Below, one piece after another: positions 54,479 to 61,493 of a stretch of 64,000 nucleotides of DNA; positions within the stretch are counted from its first letter, which is position 1; every line of letters begins with the position of its first letter. Made by a program: the position numbers and the translations under genes. Below the pieces are notes generated by a model. The model saw nothing but the letters and a program-made list of their open reading frames with translations, made no database searches and had not been told where the DNA came from. Origin of the DNA: Streptomyces antibioticus (GTDB taxonomy: Bacteria > Actinomycetota > Actinomycetes > Streptomycetales > Streptomycetaceae); assembly GCF_001514065.1 (NCBI RefSeq), contig NZ_KQ948429.1, forward strand, positions 186,001 through 250,000, written 5' to 3'.

Positions 54479-55360
54479 ATGAACGCGCAGTCCACCCGAG
54501 CCGCGGCCCCGGCCGAGCAGTACGTCCTCACCCTGTCCTGCCCCGACAAGCAGGGCATCGTGCACGCCGTGTCGAGCTACCTCTTCATGACCGGTTGCAA
54601 CATCGAGGACAGCCAGCAGTTCGGCGACCACGACACGGGTCTGTTCTTCATGCGCGTCCACTTCTCGGCGGAGGAGCCGGTGACGGTGGACAAGCTGCGG
54701 GCGAGTTTCGCGGCGATCGGTGACGCCTTCCACATGGACTGGCAGATCAACCGGGCCGAGGACAGGATGCGGGTCGTGCTGATGGTCAGCAAGTTCGGGC
54801 ACTGCCTGAACGACCTGCTGTTCCGCGCGCGGATCGGGGCACTGCCCGTGGAGATCGCGGCCGTGGTGTCCAACCACACGGACTTCGCCGAGCTCGTGGG
54901 GTCGTACGACATTCCCTTCCACCACATTCCGGTGACGAAGGAGAACAAGGCGGAGGCCGAGGCGGAGCTGCTCCAGCTGGTGCGGGAGCAGGACGTCGAG
55001 CTGGTCGTGCTCGCCCGGTACATGCAGGTGCTCTCCGACGACCTGTGCAAGCAGCTGAGCGGGCGGATCATCAACATCCACCACTCGTTCCTGCCGAGCT
55101 TCAAGGGCGCGAAGCCGTATCACCAGGCTCATGCGCGGGGTGTGAAGCTGATCGGCGCGACCGCGCACTATGTGACGGCCGACCTCGACGAGGGGCCGAT
55201 CATCGAGCAGGAGGTCGAGCGGGTCGGGCACGACGTCACGCCGGACCAGCTGGTCGCGATCGGGCGGGACGTGGAGTGCCAGGCGCTGGCGCGGGCCGTG
55301 AAGTGGCATGCGGAGCGGCGGATTCTGCTGAACGGGCGGCGGACGGTCGTCTTCGCGTAG
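54479..55360 (+). CDS. purU: Formyltetrahydrofolate deformylase
   Basis: Hydrolyses 10-formyltetrahydrofolate to tetrahydrofolate and formate, balancing the one-carbon pool and supplying formate. The 293-residue product has an N-terminal ACT domain (about 13-90: LTLSCPDKQGIVHAVSSYLFMTGCNIEDSQQF) and a C-terminal formyltransferase-like domain (VLMVSKFGHCLNDLLFRARIGALPVEIAAVVSNHTDF) containing the catalytic IINIHHSFLPSFKGAKPYHQAHARGVKLIGATAHYVTADLDEGPIIEQEVERV segment, where the conserved Asn, His and Asp lie. The start ATG at 54479 has no strong SD. It follows the SCO4402-family gene by 46 bp. Confidence 0.95.
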   Translation: MNAQSTRAAAPAEQYVLTLSCPDKQGIVHAVSSYLFMTGCNIEDSQQFGDHDTGLFFMRVHFSAEEPVTVDKLRASFAAIGDAFHMDWQINRAEDRMRVVLMVSKFGHCLNDLLFRARIGALPVEIAAVVSNHTDFAELVGSYDIPFHHIPVTKENKAEAEAELLQLVREQDVELVVLARYMQVLSDDLCKQLSGRIINIHHSFLPSFKGAKPYHQAHARGVKLIGATAHYVTADLDEGPIIEQEVERVGHDVTPDQLVAIGRDVECQALARAVKWHAERRILLNGRRTVVFA

Positions 55361-55436
55361 CGGTTCGTTCGTGGAGCGGTTCCTTCGTGCCGCGGTTCCT
55401 TGTGCAGCGATCCCTTGTGCAGCGGTTCCTGCGCGC
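55359..55436. repeat. Five degenerate 15-16 bp tandem repeats after purU
   Basis: Units of the form AGCGGTTCCTTCGTGC are repeated at 55359, 55375, 55391, 55406 and 55421, each with one to four differences. They start in the purU stop codon. No coding role is visible. Confidence 0.8.
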
Positions 55437-55442
55437 AGACGA

Positions 55443-55485
55443 AAGGGCGGCGCCCACCGACGTGATGTCGGTGGGCGCCGCCCTT
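55443..55485. terminator. Strong bidirectional terminator between purU and ABC permease
   Basis: Perfect 19-bp inverted repeat AAGGGCGGCGCCCACCGAC with its complement and a GTGAT loop. It lies between convergent purU and the ABC-2 permease gene (ending at 55502). One of the strongest hairpins in the window. Confidence 0.9.
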
Positions 55486-55501
55486 CGCGGTGCCGTGGCC
55501 G

Positions 55502-56290
55502 CTACTTCGGGTCCTGGTCGAACCTCGCGGTCGACCAGCGGTAGCCGAGCACCGCGAGCCCCAGGCACCAGGCGAGGGCGATCCAGCCGTTGTGGCCGAT
55601 CTCGGTGCCGAGGAGGAGGCCGCGCAGGGTTTCGATGGCCGGGGTGAAGGGCTGGTACTCGGCGATGGGCTGGAACCAGCCGGGCATCGCGTCCACCGGC
55701 ACGAAGGCGCTGGAGATCAGGGGCAGGAAGATCAGTGGCATGGCGTTGTTGGAGGCGGCTTCGGCGTTGGGGCTGACGAGCCCCATGCCGACGGCGATCC
55801 AGGTCAGCGCGAGCGCGAACAGGGTGAGCAGTCCGAAGGCGGCGAGCCATTCCAGGACGGTGGCGTCGGTGGAGCGGAAGCCGATGGCCACGCCGACCGC
55901 GCCGACCAGGACCACGCTGATGATCGACTGAAGGACGCTGCCGATGACGTGTCCGACGAGGACCGAGCCGCGGTGGATGGCCATGGTGCGGAAGCGGGCG
56001 ATGATCCCCTCGGTCATGTCGTTGGAGACGGAGACCGCGGTGCCGATCGTGGTGGAGCCGATGGTCATGAGCAGCAGACCGGGCACGAGATAGGCGATGT
56101 AGGCGGAACGGTCCGCGCCGCCGCCGATGCCGGCGCTCATGGTGTCGCCGAAGACATAGACGAAGAGCAGCAACAGCATGATCGGAGTGAGCAGCAGGTT
56201 CAGGGTGAGCGACGGATAGCGCCGGGCGTGCAGGAGGTTGCGGCGCAGCATGGTGGAGCTGTCGCGTACGGCCAGGGCGAGGGTGCTCAT
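55502..56290 (-). CDS. ABC-2 type transporter permease (DrrB-like)
   Basis: A 262-residue membrane protein with about six helices (SLTLNLLLTPIMLLLLFVYVFGD, AYIAYLVPGLLLMTIGSTTIG, WLAAFGLLTLFALALTWIAVGMGL, PLIFLPLISSAFVPVDAMPGW). The ABC-2 domain ends with the typical helix near NGWIALAWCLGLAVLGYRW. It pairs with the DrrA-type ATPase encoded upstream, with a four-base overlap (ATGA at 56287-56290). These exporters often export antibiotics or unknown lipophilic compounds. The downstream end faces a strong terminator. Confidence 0.92.
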   Translation of the reverse strand: MSTLALAVRDSSTMLRRNLLHARRYPSLTLNLLLTPIMLLLLFVYVFGDTMSAGIGGGADRSAYIAYLVPGLLLMTIGSTTIGTAVSVSNDMTEGIIARFRTMAIHRGSVLVGHVIGSVLQSIISVVLVGAVGVAIGFRSTDATVLEWLAAFGLLTLFALALTWIAVGMGLVSPNAEAASNNAMPLIFLPLISSAFVPVDAMPGWFQPIAEYQPFTPAIETLRGLLLGTEIGHNGWIALAWCLGLAVLGYRWSTARFDQDPK

Positions 56291-57234
56291 CGGACGGTCT
56301 CCTTGGGGTGGTCGAGGTCGGCGGTGAGGGCGAAGAAGACGTCGTCGAGGTCGGGGGTGTGGACGGTCAGTTCGTCGGCCTCGATGCCGGCGGTGTCCAA
56401 CCGGTCGAGCAGGGAGCGCAGTTGGCGTTGGCTGCCGTCGCTGGGGATGCGCAGGGCGAGGGCTTCGTCGTCATGGGCGGCTCCGGGCAGGGTCGAGGCG
56501 GCGGTGCGGTAGGCGGTGGGGTCGGTGAAGCGGAGGCGGATGTGGCCGCCGGGGACGAGGCGTTTGAGTTCGTCGGGGGTGCCGTGGGCGGCGATCTTGC
56601 CGTTGTTCAACACGGCGATGCGGTCGGCGAGTTCGTCGGCTTCTTCGAGGTACTGGGTGGTGAGGAGGACGGTGACGCCACCTGTGACGAGTTCGCGGAT
56701 GATCTGCCACATGGTGTGGCGGGAGCGGGGGTCGAGGCCGGTGGTGGGCTCGTCGAGGAAGATGATGCGTGGGCTGCCGACCAGGGTCATGGCGATGTCG
56801 AGGCGGCGTTTCATGCCGCCGGAGTAGGTGGAGGCGGGCTTCCTGGCGGCGTCGGCGAGGTCGAAGCGTTCCAGGAGCTCGGCGGTGATCTGCCGTCCTT
56901 CGTTCCTGGACAGGTGGTGCAGGTCGGCCATGAGGAGCATGTTCTCCTCGCCGGTGATCAGACCGTCGACGGCGGAGAACTGTCCGGTGACGCCGATCGT
57001 GGCGCGGACTGCCTGGGGTGCGGTGGCGAGGTCGTGGCCGCCGACCTGGGCCGTACCGCCGTCGGCGGTGATGAGGGTGGAGAGGATCTTCACGGCGGTG
57101 GTCTTGCCGGCGCCGTTCGGGCCGAGCAGGGCGAAGATCGTGCCCTCCGGGACGGCTATGTCGACGCCGTCGAGGACGGTCTTGTCGCCGTAGGACTTGC
57201 GCAGCTGGTGTGCCGCGATGGCCAGGCCGGTCAT
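56287..57234 (-). CDS. ABC transporter ATPase, daunorubicin-resistance (DrrA) type
   Basis: A 315-residue ATPase with a DrrA-type C-terminal extension (DUF4162 region, about 230-315). Walker A is ALLGPNGAGKTTAVKIL, the signature TYSGGMKRRLDIAMTLVGSP, Walker B RIIFLDEPTTGLDP, and the switch His is replaced in VLLTTQYLEEADELADR, where Gln stands at that position, as in many DrrA proteins. The extension contains LRFTDPTAYRTAASTLPGA. It is in an operon with the ABC-2 permease and, 11 bp upstream, the DUF4097 protein. Export of an amphipathic compound is the likely role. Confidence 0.94.
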   Translation of the reverse strand: MTGLAIAAHQLRKSYGDKTVLDGVDIAVPEGTIFALLGPNGAGKTTAVKILSTLITADGGTAQVGGHDLATAPQAVRATIGVTGQFSAVDGLITGEENMLLMADLHHLSRNEGRQITAELLERFDLADAARKPASTYSGGMKRRLDIAMTLVGSPRIIFLDEPTTGLDPRSRHTMWQIIRELVTGGVTVLLTTQYLEEADELADRIAVLNNGKIAAHGTPDELKRLVPGGHIRLRFTDPTAYRTAASTLPGAAHDDEALALRIPSDGSQRQLRSLLDRLDTAGIEADELTVHTPDLDDVFFALTADLDHPKETVR

Positions 57235-57245
57235 GAGGGGCTCCT

Positions 57246-57908
57246 TCAGAGGCTGCGGGCGGCGATGTCGCCGTAGGACGTGGTGGCGTGGATGTCGAGC
57301 GCGGGGGTGCCGTCGTTCCGGAGGGTGTTGGTGACCCGGCCGTAGGAGGTGCCGGCGTCGAGGGTGGCGGAGGTGCCGCGGGCGGCGCCGACGGTGATGT
57401 CGCCGTGCTCGGTGCGCAGGGTGAGGGTGCCTTGGGTGGCCTCGGTGACGGTCAGGTCGCCCTTCTGGGTGCGCAGGTCGGCGGGGCCGGTCAGGCGGCC
57501 GAGGGCGACGTCGCCGGCCTGGAGGGTGAGGCGGGCGCCGGAGGCCTCGTCGAGCTTGACCGTGCCGTGGGCGGTGTCGAGGGTGACCTCGCCGAGGCGG
57601 CCGACCCCGCGCAGTTCGGCGCTGGCCGTCCGTGCCTCGACATGGGAGCCGACCGGCAGTTGGACGGTGACCTCGATCGCCCCGGAGGGACCGAGGAGCT
57701 GGTTCTTCGTCGGGCTGTTGATCCGCAGCACCCCGTCGGCGCAGGCGACCTCGGTCTGCTTCGCCGCCTTGACGTCCCGGCTCTTGGCGGGGTTCGCCGG
57801 CCGGATCTCGACGGTCGTGTCGGTGCGGTGGGCGGCGATGAAGCGGAGGTGCCCGGCGGGGACGTCCAGGACGACGGTGACGGGGGCGGGGGTGGTGAAC
57901 TTCTGCAT
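57246..57908 (-). CDS. DUF4097 beta-strand repeat protein
   Basis: A 220-residue protein of DUF4097 family with successive beta-strand repeats (LGEVTLDTAHGTVKLDEASGARLTLQAGDVALGRLTGPADLRTQKGDLTVTEATQGTLTLRTEHGDITVGAARG), predicted to fold as a parallel beta-helix or bactofilin-like shape. No signal peptide is present, so it is cytosolic. It is the first gene of an operon with a DrrAB-type exporter, a common Streptomyces arrangement that often also includes a regulator; none is encoded in the operon here. Function unknown, possibly modulating the transporter. Confidence 0.9.
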   Translation of the reverse strand: MQKFTTPAPVTVVLDVPAGHLRFIAAHRTDTTVEIRPANPAKSRDVKAAKQTEVACADGVLRINSPTKNQLLGPSGAIEVTVQLPVGSHVEARTASAELRGVGRLGEVTLDTAHGTVKLDEASGARLTLQAGDVALGRLTGPADLRTQKGDLTVTEATQGTLTLRTEHGDITVGAARGTSATLDAGTSYGRVTNTLRNDGTPALDIHATTSYGDIAARSL

Positions 57909-57952
57909 CGTGCTGCTCCTTCGGGACTCTGTTTCCGACGAAGGAAAAGCTA

Positions 57953-58079
57953 CGTTGCGTTCATGGAATCAGCAACGCACTCGTTGCGTGAAGGGAGTAT
58001 TAGTGCAGGTGGAGGCCGTTAAATCATTGCAACGGTTGAGAAATTAACGCAATAGTCGGCGACTGTGCTCATTGCAATG
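57953..58079. promoter_or_regulatory. GCAACG/TTGCGT repeats upstream of the DUF4097/ABC operon
   Basis: GCAACG-CACT-CGTTGC at 57972-57987 is a perfect palindrome, CGTTGCGT occurs at 57953-57960, and CATTGCAATG at 58070-58079 is a separate 10-bp palindrome. The region holds no gene between 57909 and 58094. These are probable operator sites for the ABC operon; no dedicated regulator is adjacent. Confidence 0.5.
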
Positions 58080-58094
58080 AGATGAGGGTGAACG

Positions 58095-59513
58095 CTACAT
58101 GCGGCTCAGTGACGCCGCCGCGAACAGCACGTCCCTGATCGCCTCGCGGTCGCCCACCTGTCCTGCCGCCGCTTCCTCCGGCGACACATGGCCCGCGGCC
58201 AGCTGGCAGAACTCCACGCCGTCCAGCGCCACATGCGCCACCTCGTGCTCCGCGGAGCCCACCGCCGCCGGGGAGTCCAGGGGGATCAGCCACTCGCCGC
58301 CGCCCAGGCCCTCGATCTCCAGGCGGAGGGTGCGGCCGGGTTCGCCCGCGGTGACCAGATGCCGGCCGTGCACGGGAGACGCCAGCCCGTGCCGACGCCG
58401 TAGGGCCACCGCCGTGGGCAGCATGCGGGCCGCGAGGTCGATCATGCGGTTGAGGTGGCGCGGGGACGGGGGTTCGTACGGGTAGTCGACGGCCTCCGCG
58501 ATGTCCTCCGCGTGGACCCAGCACTCGAAGGCGCGATCCAGCATCGCGTCGCGCAGCGGGAGGTCGAAGTCGCCGTAGGGGACGGACAGCTTTCCGGCGC
58601 CGCCGCCCGTGAACGACACCGTGCGCACCAGGTCGTGGCTCTGCTCGCGCCACGGGGCGCGCACGGAGCGGGTGGGCGGGAAGTGCGAGCCGCGCCAGTA
58701 CGCCTCGGTGCGGGCCGCCGGGGTGGGGGACTGCGCGGTGACCTCGCCCAGCGGGTCGTCGAGGCCCAGGGCGAGCGCCACCAGGCCGTCGACGGTGAGC
58801 AGATGCGCGATCACGCCGGCGACGGTCGTGCGACGGCTCGTCGCCGCGTCGGCCTCGAACCAGCGCAGCCGCACGGGCGCGTGCCACTCCGCGTCGCCCA
58901 TGTCGCGCAGCAGGGCGTCCAGGCGGGCGGTCTCGGCGTCGTACGGTGCCGCCCACTCGGGTACCGGGATGCGGGGCGGGCGCCGGTCCAGGCAGCCCTC
59001 CAGGACGCGGGTGCGCAGGCCCGGGTCGAGGTCGAGGCTCTCGGGCGGGTGGAGCAGGCCGACCGCCTCGCGCAACCGCAGCGCCTCGTCCGCGCACGCG
59101 CCGCACATGCCCAGGTGGTCCTCCACGGCGGCCGTCTCCTCCGCCGAGCAGGCGGCCAGCGCCCAGGCCCCGAGCAGCGACTTCAGTATCGGGTGCTCCA
59201 GGACGAGCGGGGGTGGCTCCGGCAGCTCCTCCAGCGGGGGGAGCGGCTGTCCCGTGTCCTCGACGGAGGCACGCGGGAGCGGTATGCGGGGCGGCCGGCC
59301 GGGGTTCTGGGCGGGGCCGGGGGAACCGCCGTCGGTCGGTCCGCCGGGGCCGCCGGGGCCAGTCGGTGTGCCGGCGTGTGGCCCGTGGCGGCCGTGTCCC
59401 TCGGGGGCCTCGGGGTCCTGCCGGGCTTTCTGGTTCTCGTCCTTCTCGCGGTCCTTGCCGTCGTCCTGGCCCTCGTGCTCGTCGTACGCCTCGAAGCGGT
59501 TCGTCTCGTTCAT
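58095..59513 (-). CDS. Zinc-finger anti-sigma-like protein fused to MDMPI-type domain
   Basis: A 472-residue protein. The first 100 residues are a Pro/Gly/Glu-rich disordered region. A zf-HC2 zinc finger follows (about 110-150: AACSAEETAAVEDHLGMCGACADEAL, the HxxxCxxC motif). A mycothiol-dependent maleylpyruvate isomerase-like region with metal-binding His is then visible (DAEWHAPVRLRWFEADAATSRRTTVAGVIAHLLTVDGL...FECWVHAEDIAEAV). The start ATG overlaps the stop of the ECF sigma factor gene (59510-59513). The pair is an ECF sigma/anti-sigma module in which the zinc finger may bind the sigma factor. A matching pair exists near SCO4409 as I recall. Confidence 0.88.
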   Translation of the reverse strand: MNETNRFEAYDEHEGQDDGKDREKDENQKARQDPEAPEGHGRHGPHAGTPTGPGGPGGPTDGGSPGPAQNPGRPPRIPLPRASVEDTGQPLPPLEELPEPPPLVLEHPILKSLLGAWALAACSAEETAAVEDHLGMCGACADEALRLREAVGLLHPPESLDLDPGLRTRVLEGCLDRRPPRIPVPEWAAPYDAETARLDALLRDMGDAEWHAPVRLRWFEADAATSRRTTVAGVIAHLLTVDGLVALALGLDDPLGEVTAQSPTPAARTEAYWRGSHFPPTRSVRAPWREQSHDLVRTVSFTGGGAGKLSVPYGDFDLPLRDAMLDRAFECWVHAEDIAEAVDYPYEPPSPRHLNRMIDLAARMLPTAVALRRRHGLASPVHGRHLVTAGEPGRTLRLEIEGLGGGEWLIPLDSPAAVGSAEHEVAHVALDGVEFCQLAAGHVSPEEAAAGQVGDREAIRDVLFAAASLSRM

Positions 59514-60088
59514 GCCGCGCCGCCGTATCCCGGAGGGGCGCCGGGGGCGCCGGTGTCATGGGCCGTGGACAGCAGTTGCAGGCCCAGGCGGAGGCGGCGG
59601 CGCGCCTCGTCCTCGGTGACGCCGAGGTCGGCGGCGGTCTGGCGGTAGTCGCGGCGCTGGAAGTAGGCCAGCTCCAGGGCGGCGCGCAGCGGGGCGGGCA
59701 TGGACGTGACGATGTAGTCGGCGCGGGCGGCGACGGAGGCGTGGCGGACCTTGCGCTCCAGTTCTTCCGTGGAGCCGCCGCCCTGGGCGAGGGCGGCGGT
59801 CTCGGTGGCGCGCAGGCGCTGCACGGCGAGGCGGTGGGTCAGCCCGGCCACCCAGGTGCGCAGCGGGCCCTGCTTGGGGTCGTAGGCGTCGGGGTGCTGC
59901 CAGACATGGGCGAAGACCTCGCGGGTGATGCCGTCGGCGGCGCGCTCGTCGCCGAGGACGCGGTGGGCGAGGCCGTGCACGAGGGAGGCGAAGCGGTCGT
60001 AGAGCTCGCCGAGGGCGGCCGCCTCACCGCGTGCGAGCCGCTGCTGCATCTTGCGGTCCCAGCGGGGCGGTGCGTCCTTCTTCGCCAT
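59510..60088 (-). CDS. ECF-type RNA polymerase sigma factor
   Basis: A 192-residue sigma-70 family factor. Region 2 is ALGELYDRFASLVHGLAHRVLGDERAADGITREVFAHVWQHPDAY, with the region 2.4-like WVAGLTHRLAVQRLRATE, and region 4 is SMPAPLRAALELAYFQRRDYRQTAADLGVTEDEARRRLRLGLQLL. The region 4 HTH is intact but short. It is followed, with a four-base overlap (ATGA at 59510-59513), by its probable zinc-finger anti-sigma factor. No autoregulatory promoter motif typical of a known ECF group was recognised upstream. Confidence 0.92.
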   Translation of the reverse strand: MAKKDAPPRWDRKMQQRLARGEAAALGELYDRFASLVHGLAHRVLGDERAADGITREVFAHVWQHPDAYDPKQGPLRTWVAGLTHRLAVQRLRATETAALAQGGGSTEELERKVRHASVAARADYIVTSMPAPLRAALELAYFQRRDYRQTAADLGVTEDEARRRLRLGLQLLSTAHDTGAPGAPPGYGGAA

Positions 60089-60423
60089 GCGGCCCCCTCA
60101 CCCTGTTCGCCTGCCCGTCCGGCCGGGCGCCGTGCCCGTCAAGCCTGAACCCACCGTCTCCTCGAATGTAGTCGGCACGTCTGACAGCGCACGCCCCTTT
60201 GTCGCATTGCGCGCCCCCAGGGAGCGGTTGGTGATAGTGGACCTTCGCCTACCCCACCGTTTCGTGCTCATCCCCGATCGAACAGGATCGAAGGCGACTA
60301 AAACAAGCCTCTTTTGATCGGTTTCCGTTTCTCGGCCCGGGTTTCGGGGCACCGCCGGTGGGCAGCCGCGCTGCAAGGAAGCGTAGGAATCGCTTCCGTT
60401 TCCGGCGAGCGAAGGGCGTGGTG
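60089..60423. other. Divergent region between ECF sigma and STAS genes
   Basis: About 335 bp with no gene. It contains a sigma-B-like element GTTT-N14-GGGTTT (60321-60344) and an exact inverted repeat GGAAGCG/CGCTTCC with seven bases between (60377-60397) about 26 bp before the STAS gene start. The rest is unremarkable. Confidence 0.6.
60321..60344 (+). promoter_or_regulatory. Candidate sigma-B-like promoter of the STAS gene
   Basis: GTTT at 60321-60324 and GGGTTT at 60339-60344 are 14 bases apart, close to the GNNT-N14-16-GGGTAC/T pattern of S. coelicolor sigma-B promoters. The last two bases of the -10 depart from consensus. Distance to the GTG at 60424 is about 80 bp. Confidence 0.35.
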
Positions 60424-60798
60424 GTGGCGTTCAACGTGACCGGCGACGAGCACGGGGACTGGGCCGTGCTGCGAGTGTCGGGCGAGCTGGACCTGGTGAC
60501 GTCGCCGGTGCTGCGTCAGCGGGTGCACGACGCGGTGGCCGAGGGCCGCCACAGTCTCGTCCTGGACCTCTCGGAGGTCTTCTTCTGCGACTCCAGCGGC
60601 GTCGGCGTCCTCATCGCCTCCCGCCGTCTGATCCGCTCCTGCCAGGGCCGGCTCCGCCTGATCCTGCCGGCCCAGGGCGCGACGGAGGGGTCGCACGTCA
60701 ACAGGGTGCTGGGCGCTCTGGGCGTACGGCGGCTCTTCGACGTCCACCTCGACGTGGACTCGGCGACGGACGACGAGGCGGGCCCGCTGTCGGCGTAG
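60424..60798 (+). CDS. STAS-domain anti-sigma factor antagonist
   Basis: A 124-residue STAS protein of the SpoIIAA/BldG type. It would bind a partner anti-sigma kinase and free a SigB-like sigma factor; phosphorylation is on the Ser in the signature VFFCDSSGVGVLIASRRL. The N-terminus AFNVTGDEHGDWAVLRVSGELDLVTSPVLRQRVHD and the C-terminal VLGALGVRRLFDVHLDV are typical. Three GTG codons (60418, 60421, 60424) precede it; the last is best spaced from GAAGGG. The neighbouring ECF sigma gene is of another class, so the partner kinase is probably elsewhere. Confidence 0.9.
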   Translation: MAFNVTGDEHGDWAVLRVSGELDLVTSPVLRQRVHDAVAEGRHSLVLDLSEVFFCDSSGVGVLIASRRLIRSCQGRLRLILPAQGATEGSHVNRVLGALGVRRLFDVHLDVDSATDDEAGPLSA

Positions 60799-60966
60799 GG
60801 ACCCCTTTTCCACAAGGGTGTCCGGTGTGCCACACCGTTGTTCCGGAATTCCCCCGGTCTTGGCACAACCGCCGCTTTCCGCAGCCGGGAACGGGCCGCG
60901 CGTCGTACGCTCCGAGCGAGATGCACCAGATGCACCCCGACGTGACGTGAGGCGGCTGGAAGAGAC

Positions 60967-61479
60967 ATGGTCAGCAGCGAGTACGAGCGCAGGATCGCCG
61001 CCCGGTTCGCCACCTTCGACCAGGACGGCAACGGCTACATCGACCGGGAGGACTTCAGCGCGGCGGCCAAGGCGCTGCTCGCGGAGTTCGGCACCGCCGC
61101 CCGGTCGGACAAGGGACAGGCCCTGTACATCGGCGCCGAGGCGTTCTGGCAGGGCATGGCCGGGATAGCGGACCGGGACGGCGATCAGCGCATCAACCGG
61201 GACGAGTTCGTCAACGGCGCCGTCAAGCGGCTGCGGGACAACCCCGACCGGTTCGCCGAGATCGCCCGCCCCTTCCTGCACGCGGCCCTCGCCGTGGCCG
61301 ACCGGGACGACGACGGTACGGCGACGGTCGAGGACACCGTGCGCGTGCTCAGGGCCCTCGGTGCGGCGCACGACGTCGCCCTCGCGGCCGCCACCGCCCT
61401 GGACGCCGACGGCGACGGGAAGATCGCCGAGGCGGAGATCGTCCCCGCCTTCGCCCGCTACTTCACCGTTCCGGAATAG
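60967..61479 (+). CDS. EF-hand calcium-binding protein (calerythrin-like)
   Basis: A 170-residue four-EF-hand protein. The loops are DQDGNGYIDREDF (residues about 18-30), DRDGDQRINRDEF (about 68-80), DRDDDGTATVEDT (about 113-125, degenerate at position 12) and DADGDGKIAEAEI (about 146-158), in a calerythrin-like layout. It would be a cytosolic Ca2+ sensor or buffer; related Streptomyces Cab proteins affect aerial hyphae and spore germination. The start ATG follows GGAAGAGAC. It converges on the ligase gene and ends in a duplicated CACCGTTCCGGA-type segment. Confidence 0.93.
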   Translation: MVSSEYERRIAARFATFDQDGNGYIDREDFSAAAKALLAEFGTAARSDKGQALYIGAEAFWQGMAGIADRDGDQRINRDEFVNGAVKRLRDNPDRFAEIARPFLHAALAVADRDDDGTATVEDTVRVLRALGAAHDVALAAATALDADGDGKIAEAEIVPAFARYFTVPE

Positions 61480-61493
61480 CGGACCTTCGCTCC

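Noticed and set aside
57963..58022. A 19-codon plus-strand frame MESATHSLREGSISAGGGR in the DUF4097 upstream spacer
   Set aside because: It is formed by operator-like repeats, has no ribosome binding site and no known leader pattern.
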